Assembly: GCA_017403065.1 (NCBI GenBank) | Contig: JAFQOT010000013.1 | Coordinates: 62,001-126,000 of the forward strand | Direction of reading: 5' to 3' | Length of the DNA stretch: 64,000 nucleotides | Origin: Clostridia bacterium | GTDB taxonomy: Bacteria; Bacillota; Clostridia; Oscillospirales; Acutalibacteraceae | Part shown: in pieces, positions 15,802-24,732 of the stretch | Numbering within the stretch: position 1 is the first letter of the stretch | Layout: every line of letters starts with the position of its first letter | The notes under the pieces: generated by a model | Told to the model about the DNA's origin: nothing | What the model saw: only the letters and a program-made list of their open reading frames with translations | The model's database searches: none | Program-made: the position numbers and the translations under genes

Positions 15802-17394
15802 ATGGAAAAAGAATTTTTAGAAACATTTTCAAAAAGAATTGTTATTTTCTTTTTAATAATGATGATTTTATTTTTAAGCTGTATTTTACGTGTAACGGTT
15901 ATAACGGTTGACGCCGACTATAAAAATGCCCAGTACGAGCAAAACTGCTATAAATTAAAAATCAGTAATTTAAGAGGTACTATCTATGACTGCAATATGG
16001 TTCCCCTTACTAATAACGAGAAAAAAATTATAGCGGCAGTTTCCCCTACTAAAAAGGCTAAAAATGCTATAAGTCTTTTGCTTGAGGGGGAAGAACTTAA
16101 TAAGGTTATGGAAACACTTGACAAAGGCGACCCTGCCGTTTGTGAAATACCCGAAAAAATTAAATGTGACGGAATATCAACAACAGAAGTTTACACCACC
16201 TCAAATACACCGGCTATTCATTTGTTAGGCTATACCGATTCTGAGAACAAGGGTGTTACAGGTATTCAAGCGGCTTACGACAGTCTTTTATACACAAAGG
16301 ATGAGGTAAAGGTCTATTTTGAATGTAACGGTAAGGGCGGAATATTAACAGGCGCCCAGCCCATTATTAAAAACAATTCAAATGTTACAGCCTCTGGTGT
16401 AGTTACCACCCTTGATATAAATTTGCAAAGTATAGCAGAAAAAGCGGCATTAAATTTAGAATCAGGGGCAGTTATAATAGCTGATGCCAAAAATTCAAAA
16501 ATAAGAGCAATGGTAAGCGCGCCTAATTTTCAGAAAGAAAATATAGCAGATTATTTAAACAAGGAAAACTCACCCTTAATAAATAAAGCAATAACCGCAT
16601 ATAATGTTGGCTCTGTTTTTAAGCCCTGTGTTGCTATAGCAGGACTGAAATCGGGTAAAGGTGATTTCGCAACCTACTGTTCAGGTAGTGTTAAAATAGT
16701 TGACCGATACTTTAAATGCCACAATTTATCGGGTCACGGATATATAAATTTAATTTATGCCCTTGCAAATTCTTGTAACAGCTTTTTCTACGGTTTTTCA
16801 AAGTATGTTGGCGGAAATTCAATATACAACACCGCCTCAAGCCTTAATTTTGGTAACAGCATAAAAATATGCGACGGAATTTACACATCAAAGGGTAATC
16901 TGCCTGAAAAAGAAAGCCTTGAAAACGAAGCTACTCTTGCAAACTTCAGTATCGGTCAGGGCACTCTGCTTATTTCTCCTGTTTCAATGCTTACCCTTTA
17001 TTCAGCAATTGCATCTGACGGTACTTATTATTTGCCGTCGGTGGTTGAGGGTACATTAAATAACGGTGTGTTTGATAAATACAATATTGGTAATCCTACA
17101 AGGGTAATGAGCCAAAGCACCGCCCAAACATTAAGAACCTATTTAAAAGAGGTTGTGCTAAGCGGTACAGGAAAAAAGGCAGCTCCTGAAAAAATTACTG
17201 CGGCTGGAAAAACTGCAACAGCACAAACAGGCAAATTTGAAAACGGTGTTGAAATTTGTAGTGGTTGGTTTTGCGGCTTTTTCCCTGCAGAAGAGCCTGA
17301 ATACGTAGTAATCGTATTTTCTGAAAACACCCAAAATCAGAATAAAAGCTGTAACGAAATTTTTAAAGAAATTGCCGATAATATTTACACTTGA
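15802..17394 (+). CDS. Class B penicillin-binding protein (PBP2/SpoVD-like transpeptidase)
   Basis: 530 aa. A cytoplasmic start and one transmembrane helix (about residues 10-32) precede an N-terminal dimerisation-type domain (RGTIYDCNMVPL) and a transpeptidase domain. Active-site motifs: SVFK with Ser271 as nucleophile, SCN as SxN, and GKTATAQTG. The third box is KTA rather than KTG. Length is short for the class and no PASTA domain is seen. I chose the ATG at 15802 after AGAGGTG. Its closest role is cell-wall cross-linking in elongation or sporulation; the sequence does not decide which. Confidence 0.88.
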   Translation: MEKEFLETFSKRIVIFFLIMMILFLSCILRVTVITVDADYKNAQYEQNCYKLKISNLRGTIYDCNMVPLTNNEKKIIAAVSPTKKAKNAISLLLEGEELNKVMETLDKGDPAVCEIPEKIKCDGISTTEVYTTSNTPAIHLLGYTDSENKGVTGIQAAYDSLLYTKDEVKVYFECNGKGGILTGAQPIIKNNSNVTASGVVTTLDINLQSIAEKAALNLESGAVIIADAKNSKIRAMVSAPNFQKENIADYLNKENSPLINKAITAYNVGSVFKPCVAIAGLKSGKGDFATYCSGSVKIVDRYFKCHNLSGHGYINLIYALANSCNSFFYGFSKYVGGNSIYNTASSLNFGNSIKICDGIYTSKGNLPEKESLENEATLANFSIGQGTLLISPVSMLTLYSAIASDGTYYLPSVVEGTLNNGVFDKYNIGNPTRVMSQSTAQTLRTYLKEVVLSGTGKKAAPEKITAAGKTATAQTGKFENGVEICSGWFCGFFPAEEPEYVVIVFSENTQNQNKSCNEIFKEIADNIYT

Positions 17395-17398
17395 ATAA

Positions 17399-17427
17399 TT
17401 GACAAATAAAGGTGTTAAATGTATAAT
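17399..17427 (+). promoter_or_regulatory. Consensus promoter of alaS
   Basis: TTGACA (17399-17404), 17-bp spacer, TATAAT (17422-17427); a perfect match. Only about 30 nt of leader follow, so there is no room for a T-box. Confidence 0.92.
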
Positions 17428-17464
17428 ATATAAGTTGAATTATGCTTAAAAGGATGTTTTATTT

Positions 17465-20089
17465 ATGAAATGGACCTCGCTTAACGATTTAAGAGAAAAA
17501 TATTTATCTTTCTTTGAATCTAAAGGACATTTGCGTTTGTCAAGCTTTTCGTTAGTTCCTAATAACGATAAATCTTTGCTTCTTATAAATTCGGGAATGG
17601 CGCCTATGAAAAAATATTTTACAGGTGAGGTTACTCCCCCATCAAAAAGAGTTACCACCTGTCAGAAATGTATTCGCACTCCCGACCTTGAACGCGTAGG
17701 TATTACTGCCCGTCACGGTACATTTTTCGAAATGCTGGGCAATTTTTCTTTTGGTGATTATTTTAAGAACGAGGCAATAGCTTGGGCTTGGGAATTTTTA
17801 ACCAAAACCTTAGAAATACCTGAAAATCTGTTGTGGCCCTCTGTTTATGAGGAAGACGAGGAATCCTTTAAGCTTTGGCGAGATGTTATAGGTGTACCAC
17901 AAGAGCATATTGTCCGTCTTGGAAAAGCAGACAATTTTTGGGAGCATGGCACAGGCCCCTGCGGTCCTTGCAGTGAAATATATTTTGACCGTGGCGAAAA
18001 ATATGGTTGCGGCTCCCCTGACTGTAAACCCGGTTGCGATTGTGACAGGTATATGGAAATCTGGAACAATGTTTTCTCTCAATTTAATAATATGGGTGAC
18101 GGAACCTATACCGAGCTTGAATGCAAAAATATTGATACAGGTATGGGCCTTGAACGTCTTGCCTGCATTATGCAAGGTGTTGACAATATGTTTGAGGTTG
18201 ACACTATACGTAATATTTTAGACAAGGTTTGCGCTATTTCAGGAAAGAAATACGGTGATGATAGTTGTACTGATATATCTATTCGCGCTATTACAGACCA
18301 CGCAAGAGCCGCAACCTTTATGATTAGCGACGGTATTATTCCCTCTAACGAAGGCAGAGGCTATGTTCTGCGCCGTATAATACGCAGAGCTGTCCGTCAC
18401 GGCAAGCTTATTGGTATTAACCGCCCTTTCTTTATGGAGCTTTGTGATGCTGTAATTAACGAAAATAAATCAGGTTATCCTGAGCTTGTTGAAAAACAAC
18501 AGCTCATAACAAAGGTTATTACAAACGAAGAAGCATCCTTTAATAAAACTATTGACCAAGGTCTTTCATTACTTAATGAGCTCACCAAAAACGGCGGTAT
18601 GCTTTCTGGTGAAGATGCATTTAAGCTTTACGACACCTACGGCTTCCCTATTGACCTTACAAAAGATATTCTTGCCGAAAAGGGTATGACCCTTGATGAA
18701 GAAAAGTTTAAGGAATGTATGGAAGAACAAAGAAACAAAGCAAGAAATGCCCGTAAAGCAGCTGACGGTGAGAGCTGGAAATCAAACGATATTACCTATA
18801 ACCTAAGCGCTACAGAATTTTTAGGATATACAGAAAATGAATGTACTGCAACCGTTTTAGACATCGTTATTGATAATGAGCATACTTCGACGGCTTCTAA
18901 AAGCAATAAGGCAATTATTGTTCTTGATAAAACTCCCTTTTATGCTGAAAGCGGCGGTCAGGTTGGCGACACAGGAATAATCAAGGGCGAAGGCTTTGAA
19001 TTTATTGTTAATGATACTAAAAAGACCTCAGGCGGTGTATTCACCCATTTAGGAATGGTAACGGGCGGTTGTATTACTGTTGGTGATACTGTAACTGCTA
19101 AAATAAATTCCCAGCGCAGAAATGCTATTAGGCGTAATCATACAGCTGCCCATCTTTTACAAGCAGCTTTAAGAAACGTTTTGGGCAATCACGTTGAACA
19201 GGCAGGTCAATTAGTAAACGAAAAAACCGTACGTTTTGACTTTACCCATTTTTCATCTTTAACAGAAGAAGAAATAAACGCTGTAGAAAATTACGTAAAC
19301 ACTGTTATTTTAGACGGTATTGATATTTTAAACAAAGAAATGCCAATAGATGAAGCTAAAAATATGGGAGCTATTGCCCTTTTCGGTGAAAAATACGGTA
19401 ATGTAGTACGTGTTGTTGCTGCGGGTGATAAATCAGTTGAGCTTTGCGGCGGCACACATGTTGATAATACAGCCAAATTAGGTCTTTTCCACATTATTTC
19501 AAAAACAAGCGTTGCTGCGGGTGTCAGACGAATTGAAGCTGTTACAGGCTTCGGGGTACTTGATGTTATAAATAATAATATAGCCTTAGCTAGAGAAACT
19601 GCCGCAGTATTAAAGGCTCAAAACGAGGAACAAATCGCAAAACGCGCATTACAGGTTATGAATGAGCTAAAAGATACACAAAAAGCACTTGAAAAGGCTG
19701 AAGCTAAGCTTGCAGGCTCTAAAATCGATGAAATTCTAAAAAATATTACCGTTTTAGGTGATGTACGTGTCGCAACTGCCGAGCTTTCGGGCATAGATGC
19801 TAACGAGCTTAGAAAAATGACCGATACTGTTAAGGCTGAAAACGACAATATAATTATTGTTTTAGCATCTGTTAACGGTGAAAAATTAACTTTCTGTGCG
19901 GCTTGCGGTAAAGAAGCCATTAAAAACGGCGCGCATGCAGGTAATTTGGTTCGTGAAATAGCAAAGCTTACAGGCGGTAACGGCGGCGGAAAGCCTGACA
20001 GCGCTATGGCAGGCGGTAAAGATGTTTCTAAGGTTTCTGTGGCGCTTAATTCCGTTTGCGATATAGTTAAAACACAAATTGGAGGTTAA
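17465..20089 (+). CDS. alaS: Alanyl-tRNA synthetase
   Basis: 874 aa, full length. It charges tRNA-Ala. Class II catalytic core at the N-terminus (LLLINSGMAPMKKYF, RHGTFFEMLGNFSFGDYF, TGMGLERL), then the editing domain with HTAAHLL and CGGTH zinc ligands, and a C-terminal DHHA1-type domain rich in Gly (GGNGGGKPDSAMAGG). AAAGGATG precedes the ATG. First gene of a short operon. Confidence 0.98.
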   Translation: MKWTSLNDLREKYLSFFESKGHLRLSSFSLVPNNDKSLLLINSGMAPMKKYFTGEVTPPSKRVTTCQKCIRTPDLERVGITARHGTFFEMLGNFSFGDYFKNEAIAWAWEFLTKTLEIPENLLWPSVYEEDEESFKLWRDVIGVPQEHIVRLGKADNFWEHGTGPCGPCSEIYFDRGEKYGCGSPDCKPGCDCDRYMEIWNNVFSQFNNMGDGTYTELECKNIDTGMGLERLACIMQGVDNMFEVDTIRNILDKVCAISGKKYGDDSCTDISIRAITDHARAATFMISDGIIPSNEGRGYVLRRIIRRAVRHGKLIGINRPFFMELCDAVINENKSGYPELVEKQQLITKVITNEEASFNKTIDQGLSLLNELTKNGGMLSGEDAFKLYDTYGFPIDLTKDILAEKGMTLDEEKFKECMEEQRNKARNARKAADGESWKSNDITYNLSATEFLGYTENECTATVLDIVIDNEHTSTASKSNKAIIVLDKTPFYAESGGQVGDTGIIKGEGFEFIVNDTKKTSGGVFTHLGMVTGGCITVGDTVTAKINSQRRNAIRRNHTAAHLLQAALRNVLGNHVEQAGQLVNEKTVRFDFTHFSSLTEEEINAVENYVNTVILDGIDILNKEMPIDEAKNMGAIALFGEKYGNVVRVVAAGDKSVELCGGTHVDNTAKLGLFHIISKTSVAAGVRRIEAVTGFGVLDVINNNIALARETAAVLKAQNEEQIAKRALQVMNELKDTQKALEKAEAKLAGSKIDEILKNITVLGDVRVATAELSGIDANELRKMTDTVKAENDNIIIVLASVNGEKLTFCAACGKEAIKNGAHAGNLVREIAKLTGGNGGGKPDSAMAGGKDVSKVSVALNSVCDIVKTQIGG

Positions 20090-20093
20090 TAAA

Positions 20094-20435
20094 ATGCAGG
20101 ATTGTTTATTTTGCAAAATAATTGCAGGAGAAATCCCCAGCACCAAAATTTATGAGGATGAATATATCTATGCTTTTGCAGATATTGCGCCTCAAGCCCC
20201 TTTCCACGCAGTTATAATTCCAAAAGAGCATATATCATCTGCTGATGAAATAAACGAAAACAACAGTTTTCTTATTGGTAAGGTTTTTGAAGCGGTGGCT
20301 AATATTTCTAAACAGGAAAATTTAGCTAATGGCTACCGTGTAGTTAACAACTGCGGCGAAGACGGTGGTCAGACTGTCGGCCATATTCATTTCCACTTAC
20401 TTGCACGCAGAAATTTAGCTTGGCCTCCAGGCTGA
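20094..20435 (+). CDS. HIT family nucleotide-binding protein
   Basis: 113 aa Hint-type hydrolase. N-terminal CLFCKIIAGEIPSTKIYED and C-terminal GHIHFHLLARR (HxHxHxx, catalytic central His) are diagnostic. Such proteins hydrolyse nucleoside phosphoramidates; the physiological role is uncertain. I chose the ATG at 20094 because GGAGGT lies 7 nt upstream. The ribosome site overlaps the alaS stop region. Confidence 0.94.
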   Translation: MQDCLFCKIIAGEIPSTKIYEDEYIYAFADIAPQAPFHAVIIPKEHISSADEINENNSFLIGKVFEAVANISKQENLANGYRVVNNCGEDGGQTVGHIHFHLLARRNLAWPPG

Positions 20436-20459
20436 TTAAATAAAGGTTGGTGTATAAAA

Positions 20460-20999
20460 ATGTCTGAATACTATACTATGAAAATCGCAGGTCTTGAAAG
20501 AAAGCTTGAAAAATTCCCTGTTAACGATAACTTGGATATAGCAGCTTTTATAATTTTCTCAGATGTTGAGCTTACAATTAAAAGCTGTGAGGAGCTTTTG
20601 AAGCGTGTCCCACAATTTGACGTAATTTTAACGCCTGAAGCTAAGAGTATTCCACTGGCATACGAAATGGCAAGACAATCCGGCAAACCGTACATAGTTG
20701 CCCGCAAGGGTGTAAAGGTTTATATGCGTAATCCTTTGGAGGTTGACGTTCAGTCTATCACTACAAAAAATCAGCAAAAGCTGTTTTTGGGCGAAACAGA
20801 GGTTAATTTAATCAAGGATAAACGTGTACTTATAATTGATGATGTTGTTAGCACAGGCGAATCGTTAGCTGCTATCAGAAAATTGCTTGAAAAGGCTGGC
20901 GCTCATGAGGCTGCTGCTTGCTTCATCTTAGCTGAGGGTGATGCTTGTCAGCGCGATGATGTAATTTATCTTGAAAAATTACCTTTATTCTTTAAATAA
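20460..20999 (+). CDS. Adenine phosphoribosyltransferase-like protein
   Basis: 179 aa type I phosphoribosyltransferase. The PRPP loop VLIIDDVVSTGESLAA is complete, and ILTPEAKSIPLAYEMARQ plus PYIVARKGVKVYM follow the APRT pattern. It probably salvages a purine base with PRPP. The adenine specificity is inferred. It is not close enough to name apt with certainty, because a regulator of the PurR type would need an N-terminal HTH, which is absent. It lies 24 nt after the HIT gene. Confidence 0.82.
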   Translation: MSEYYTMKIAGLERKLEKFPVNDNLDIAAFIIFSDVELTIKSCEELLKRVPQFDVILTPEAKSIPLAYEMARQSGKPYIVARKGVKVYMRNPLEVDVQSITTKNQQKLFLGETEVNLIKDKRVLIIDDVVSTGESLAAIRKLLEKAGAHEAAACFILAEGDACQRDDVIYLEKLPLFFK

Positions 21000-21014
21000 T
21001 TTTGGAGGTTTATA

Positions 21015-22097
21015 ATGAAAAATATTAAAAGAATTTTATCATTTATAACAGTGATTACAATGCTGCTTACTGTTACGGGTTGTCATAAGAAAAATGAAAT
21101 TGCTATTAAGGCGAAGGACCTTGAATTTACATCTGCATATTATATGTGTTCTCTTATTACTGCTGATTCTTTAGCTAAATCTAAAATAAATGAAAATTTA
21201 ACAGAAGAAGAGGCGCAAAAAGAAGTAGACTATTATTCACAGAAAATTGACGGCAAAAAATTCGAAAAATGGGTTAAAGATGAAGCCCTCGATTCTATAA
21301 AGGAAATAGCTGCGGTTAAGCTTTTATGCAAAGAAAATAAGCTTGAGCTTGACAAAGAAACCATTGAAAGCGCAGAATATTATGCTGATTACTACTGGAC
21401 TCAATACGGTTATTCTGCACTTTACGAGCCAAACGGAGTAAGCAAAAAAACCTTTACAGAATTTATGAAGGACTCTTACTACTCAAATAAATATTTTGAT
21501 TTTATATACGGTAAAGACGGTCAAAAAGAGCTTAACAGCCAAGAAGTTGTTAATAAAATCTATGACAATTTCATTATTGCCGATGTTTTACAGGCCACAT
21601 TCACAAGCGAAATGCAGGACACCGATAAGCAAGCCTTAAAGGCTAAATTAGACGGATATGTAAATGACCTTAAAAACGGCAAAAAAACCTTTGAGCAGGT
21701 TTACAATGAATATAATAATGTAACCGAGGAAAACCACCAACATTCTGAGGATGAGGATGTTCCAAAGGATGAATATGCGCAGATTTTGGGCGCCAAGGAT
21801 ACAGGCTATGATTCTGAATATTATAGTAAAATAAAGGATATGGCCATTGGCGAGGTTAACCTCTTACCTCTTGAAAACGACGCTGGATATATACTTGTTA
21901 TTAAACAAGATATTACTGCTGATGAGTATTATGCCAAGAACCTTGATTCTACTGCGCGTCATTTAATGAAGGATGAGGAATTTGAAAAATCTATTAAAGA
22001 TTACTGCAAAAAATTCGAACTTGATGTGAACAACTACGCTGTAAATCAATTTAAAGTAAAGAAAATCGTACAGCCTGATTATTCAAACGCATATTAA
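21015..22097 (+). CDS. PrsA/SurA-like foldase lipoprotein
   Basis: 360 aa secreted lipoprotein with signal peptide and lipobox (TVTGC at about residue 24). The helical N-domain with DEALDSIKEIAAVKLLCKEN and the later IGEVNLLPLENDAGYILVIK strand fit a parvulin-type foldase layout such as PrsA. A His/Glu-rich insert (NHQHSEDEDV) interrupts it, and the PPIase active-site residues are not evident. I call it foldase-like; a plain chaperone or another role is possible. Last gene of the alaS operon. Confidence 0.65.
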   Translation: MKNIKRILSFITVITMLLTVTGCHKKNEIAIKAKDLEFTSAYYMCSLITADSLAKSKINENLTEEEAQKEVDYYSQKIDGKKFEKWVKDEALDSIKEIAAVKLLCKENKLELDKETIESAEYYADYYWTQYGYSALYEPNGVSKKTFTEFMKDSYYSNKYFDFIYGKDGQKELNSQEVVNKIYDNFIIADVLQATFTSEMQDTDKQALKAKLDGYVNDLKNGKKTFEQVYNEYNNVTEENHQHSEDEDVPKDEYAQILGAKDTGYDSEYYSKIKDMAIGEVNLLPLENDAGYILVIKQDITADEYYAKNLDSTARHLMKDEEFEKSIKDYCKKFELDVNNYAVNQFKVKKIVQPDYSNAY

Positions 22098-22103
22098 ATT
22101 TTA

Positions 22104-22132
22104 ACACCGAGGAAATTCCTCGGTGTTTTTTT
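22104..22132 (+). terminator. Terminator of alaS operon
   Basis: ACACCGAGGA/TCCTCGGTGT stem followed by seven T. Confidence 0.95.
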
Positions 22133-22233
22133 AAAATTTTTATTATACGTAAAAATATGTCGATTTTTGTATATTTTTAACAAAAATATTAACAAACATT
22201 TTAATTTAGTTTCAACTTTTTAACAAATATCAC

Positions 22234-22262
22234 TTGAAAATAGCTATTTATATTGATATAAT
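22234..22262 (+). promoter_or_regulatory. Promoter of glg operon
   Basis: TTGAAA (22234-22239), 17-bp spacer, TATAAT (22257-22262), in a 215-bp AT-rich spacer. An 80-nt leader precedes glgC. I see no riboswitch. Confidence 0.8.
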
Positions 22263-22347
22263 AATATTATAAAAAAGCTTTTTGAATTATTTAGTCATAA
22301 TCTGATTTGATTTTCAGTATTATATAATTTGTTAGGAGATGTTTATT

Positions 22348-23562
22348 TTGAAAAGCAAAAAGTGTGTGGCTATGCTATTAGCCGGCGGACAAGGAAGTAG
22401 ATTAGGTGTTCTTACAAGCAAAATCGCTAAACCTGCCGTTCCATACGGTGGCAAGTACCGTATTATAGACTTTCCCCTTTCAAATTGTACTAATTCGGGA
22501 ATAGATACTGTAGGAATTTTAACCCAATATAAACCCTTGGAGCTAAATGATTATATTGGTTCGGGCAAGCCTTGGGACTTAGACCGTTCTAACGGGGGTG
22601 TACATATACTCCCACCCTATCAAGGACAAGAGGGCGGCGATTGGTACAAGGGTACTGCCAATGCAATTTATCAAAATCTTGAATTTATAGAGAGATATAA
22701 TCCTGAATATGTTCTTATCCTGTCAGGTGACCATATCTATAAAATGGATTATTCAAAAATGCTTAACCAGCATATTGAAGATAATGCAGCCTGTACTATA
22801 GCTGTACTTGAGGTTTCTTTTGAAGAGGCGACCCGTTTCGGTATTATGAATACTACAGAGGACGGCACAATTTACGAATTTGAAGAAAAGCCTGCTAATC
22901 CAAAGAGCAACCTTGCTTCTATGGGTATTTATATTTTCAATTGGGATAAGCTTAAAAAATATCTTATTGATGACGAGGCAAACCCTGACTCTTCAAACGA
23001 TTTCGGCAAAAACATAATTCCAATGATGCTTAATGCTGGCGAGAAGCTAAAGGTTTACCGTTTCAGTGATTATTGGAAGGATGTAGGAACGGTTGAATCC
23101 TTATGGGATGCCAACTTAGACCTGCTTAATCCAAAGATTGACCTTAATCTTTCTGATAAAAATTGGCGTATTTATTCAAGAAATACTGCTATGCCGCCTC
23201 AGTATATTTCTGAAAAAGCTAAGGTTGAAAATTCTTTGGTAACCGACGGCTGCGAAATTTACGGAAATCTTGATTATTCTGTACTTTTTGAAAATGTAAC
23301 CATTGAAGAGGGCGCAACGGTTGAATATTCCTTAATAATGCCGGGCGCAGTTATTAAAAAAGGTGCAAATGTAAGATATTCAATAATTGCTGAAAATGCT
23401 GTAATTGATGAAGATGCCCAAATTGGCGGTGACCCCGCTGTTGTAGGCACTGAAGGTTGGGGCATTACTGTTGTTGGTGCTAACCTGACAGTAGGTAAAA
23501 AAGCAAAAGTGAGCGCCAATAAGATGATTGTTAAAAATGTAGATGAGGGTGAAGAAATATGA
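22348..23562 (+). CDS. glgC: Glucose-1-phosphate adenylyltransferase, catalytic subunit
   Basis: 404 aa enzyme forming ADP-glucose from glucose 1-phosphate and ATP, the committed step of glycogen synthesis. N-terminal [14 protein letters not shown] nucleotide loop, [19 protein letters not shown], catalytic DHIYKMDY and EEKP are present; a left-handed beta-helix ends the protein. I chose the TTG at 22348: AGGAG (22334-22338) abuts the ATG at 22339 with no spacing but is 9 nt from this TTG. It overlaps glgD by 4 nt (ATGA). Confidence 0.95.
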   Translation: MKSKKCVAMLLAGGQGSRLGVLTSKIAKPAVPYGGKYRIIDFPLSNCTNSGIDTVGILTQYKPLELNDYIGSGKPWDLDRSNGGVHILPPYQGQEGGDWYKGTANAIYQNLEFIERYNPEYVLILSGDHIYKMDYSKMLNQHIEDNAACTIAVLEVSFEEATRFGIMNTTEDGTIYEFEEKPANPKSNLASMGIYIFNWDKLKKYLIDDEANPDSSNDFGKNIIPMMLNAGEKLKVYRFSDYWKDVGTVESLWDANLDLLNPKIDLNLSDKNWRIYSRNTAMPPQYISEKAKVENSLVTDGCEIYGNLDYSVLFENVTIEEGATVEYSLIMPGAVIKKGANVRYSIIAENAVIDEDAQIGGDPAVVGTEGWGITVVGANLTVGKKAKVSANKMIVKNVDEGEEI

Positions 23563-24677
23563 GAACAAGCGCTGTTTCGGGCATAATTTTTGCCAACTCT
23601 AATGATAATTTATTGAAAAAATTAACCGCCATTCGTTCAATGGCCTCTGTCCCCTTTGGAAGCCGTTACAGACTTATTGATTTTTCACTTTCAAATCTTG
23701 TAAATGCAGGTGTTTACAACGTAGGTATTATAACAAAGGAAAATTATCATTCCCTTATGGACCACGTTGGAAGTGGCTTGTTCTGGGATTTAGACCGTAA
23801 AAACGGCGGACTTCATCTTCTGCCACCATATATTTCAAGCGGTTTAAAACGCTACAGCGGTACTATTGATGCTTTATACGGAGCAAAGGATTTTATTAAG
23901 CGTTGTAAAAGTGATTACATTGTTCTTTGCGCAGGTGATATTTTAGCAAATGTTGACATTTCAGATGTTATTGATTGTCACATAAAGAAAGGTGCTGACG
24001 TAACAACTGTTTATCACAAGGGTATTCTGCCACCTAACCGTGATGACGCTATGATTTTTGACCTTGAGGATGACGGCAGAATAGCTTCTATTAAATTTAA
24101 TTGTGATATAGGCACCGAAGCTTACTACGGTATCGGTATTACAGTAATTTCACGTGATTTGCTTTCTAATTTAGTTTATGAAGCTTATCACGATGACCTG
24201 CCCAGCTTTAACCGTAATGTTTTGGCTGTTAAGCTTAAAGAATTAAAAATTTACGGCTATGAGCACAGCGAATTTGTAAGCTTAATGAACGGTACTGACA
24301 CCTACTACAAAGCTAATATGGCATTGCTTAACAGCGAGGTGAGAAAACAATTATTTAACAAAGAACGACCCATATATACAAAAACCCGCGACGATATGCC
24401 TACACGTTACGGTACAAAATCTTCTGTAAGTAATTCAATTATTGGCAGTGGCTGTGTAATTGAAGGTACGGTTATAAATAGTATAATTTTCCGCGGTGTT
24501 AAGGTGGAAAAAGGCGCAGTTATTAAGGATTGTATTCTTATGCAAGAAACCTGTGTTGGTGCAAACAGCGAGCTTTCTAACGTTATTGCTGACAAAAATT
24601 CTATTATCGGTAAGAATAAATCTCTAAGTGGTACTGAGCAAAAACAAATTTTCATCAGCAAAAATCAAATAGTATAA
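23559..24677 (+). CDS. glgD: GlgD subunit of glucose-1-phosphate adenylyltransferase
   Basis: 372 aa paralogue of GlgC found in Firmicutes, where it forms a heteromeric ADP-glucose pyrophosphorylase and modulates GlgC. The loop reads [20 protein letters not shown], lacking the GGxGxRL nucleotide motif, so it is probably regulatory rather than catalytic. The [19 protein letters not shown] region and C-terminal hexapeptide repeats are preserved. Four-nucleotide overlap with glgC suggests coupled synthesis of the two subunits. Confidence 0.93.
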   Translation: MRTSAVSGIIFANSNDNLLKKLTAIRSMASVPFGSRYRLIDFSLSNLVNAGVYNVGIITKENYHSLMDHVGSGLFWDLDRKNGGLHLLPPYISSGLKRYSGTIDALYGAKDFIKRCKSDYIVLCAGDILANVDISDVIDCHIKKGADVTTVYHKGILPPNRDDAMIFDLEDDGRIASIKFNCDIGTEAYYGIGITVISRDLLSNLVYEAYHDDLPSFNRNVLAVKLKELKIYGYEHSEFVSLMNGTDTYYKANMALLNSEVRKQLFNKERPIYTKTRDDMPTRYGTKSSVSNSIIGSGCVIEGTVINSIIFRGVKVEKGAVIKDCILMQETCVGANSELSNVIADKNSIIGKNKSLSGTEQKQIFISKNQIV

Positions 24678-24732
24678 AATTCAATATTAAACGTAAAAAG
24701 ACGTTACATCCTAAAAGAATTCGGTGATAAAA

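Noticed and set aside
17428..17464. T-box leader before alaS
   Set aside because: The promoter leaves only about 30 nt of leader, far too short for a T-box and terminator.
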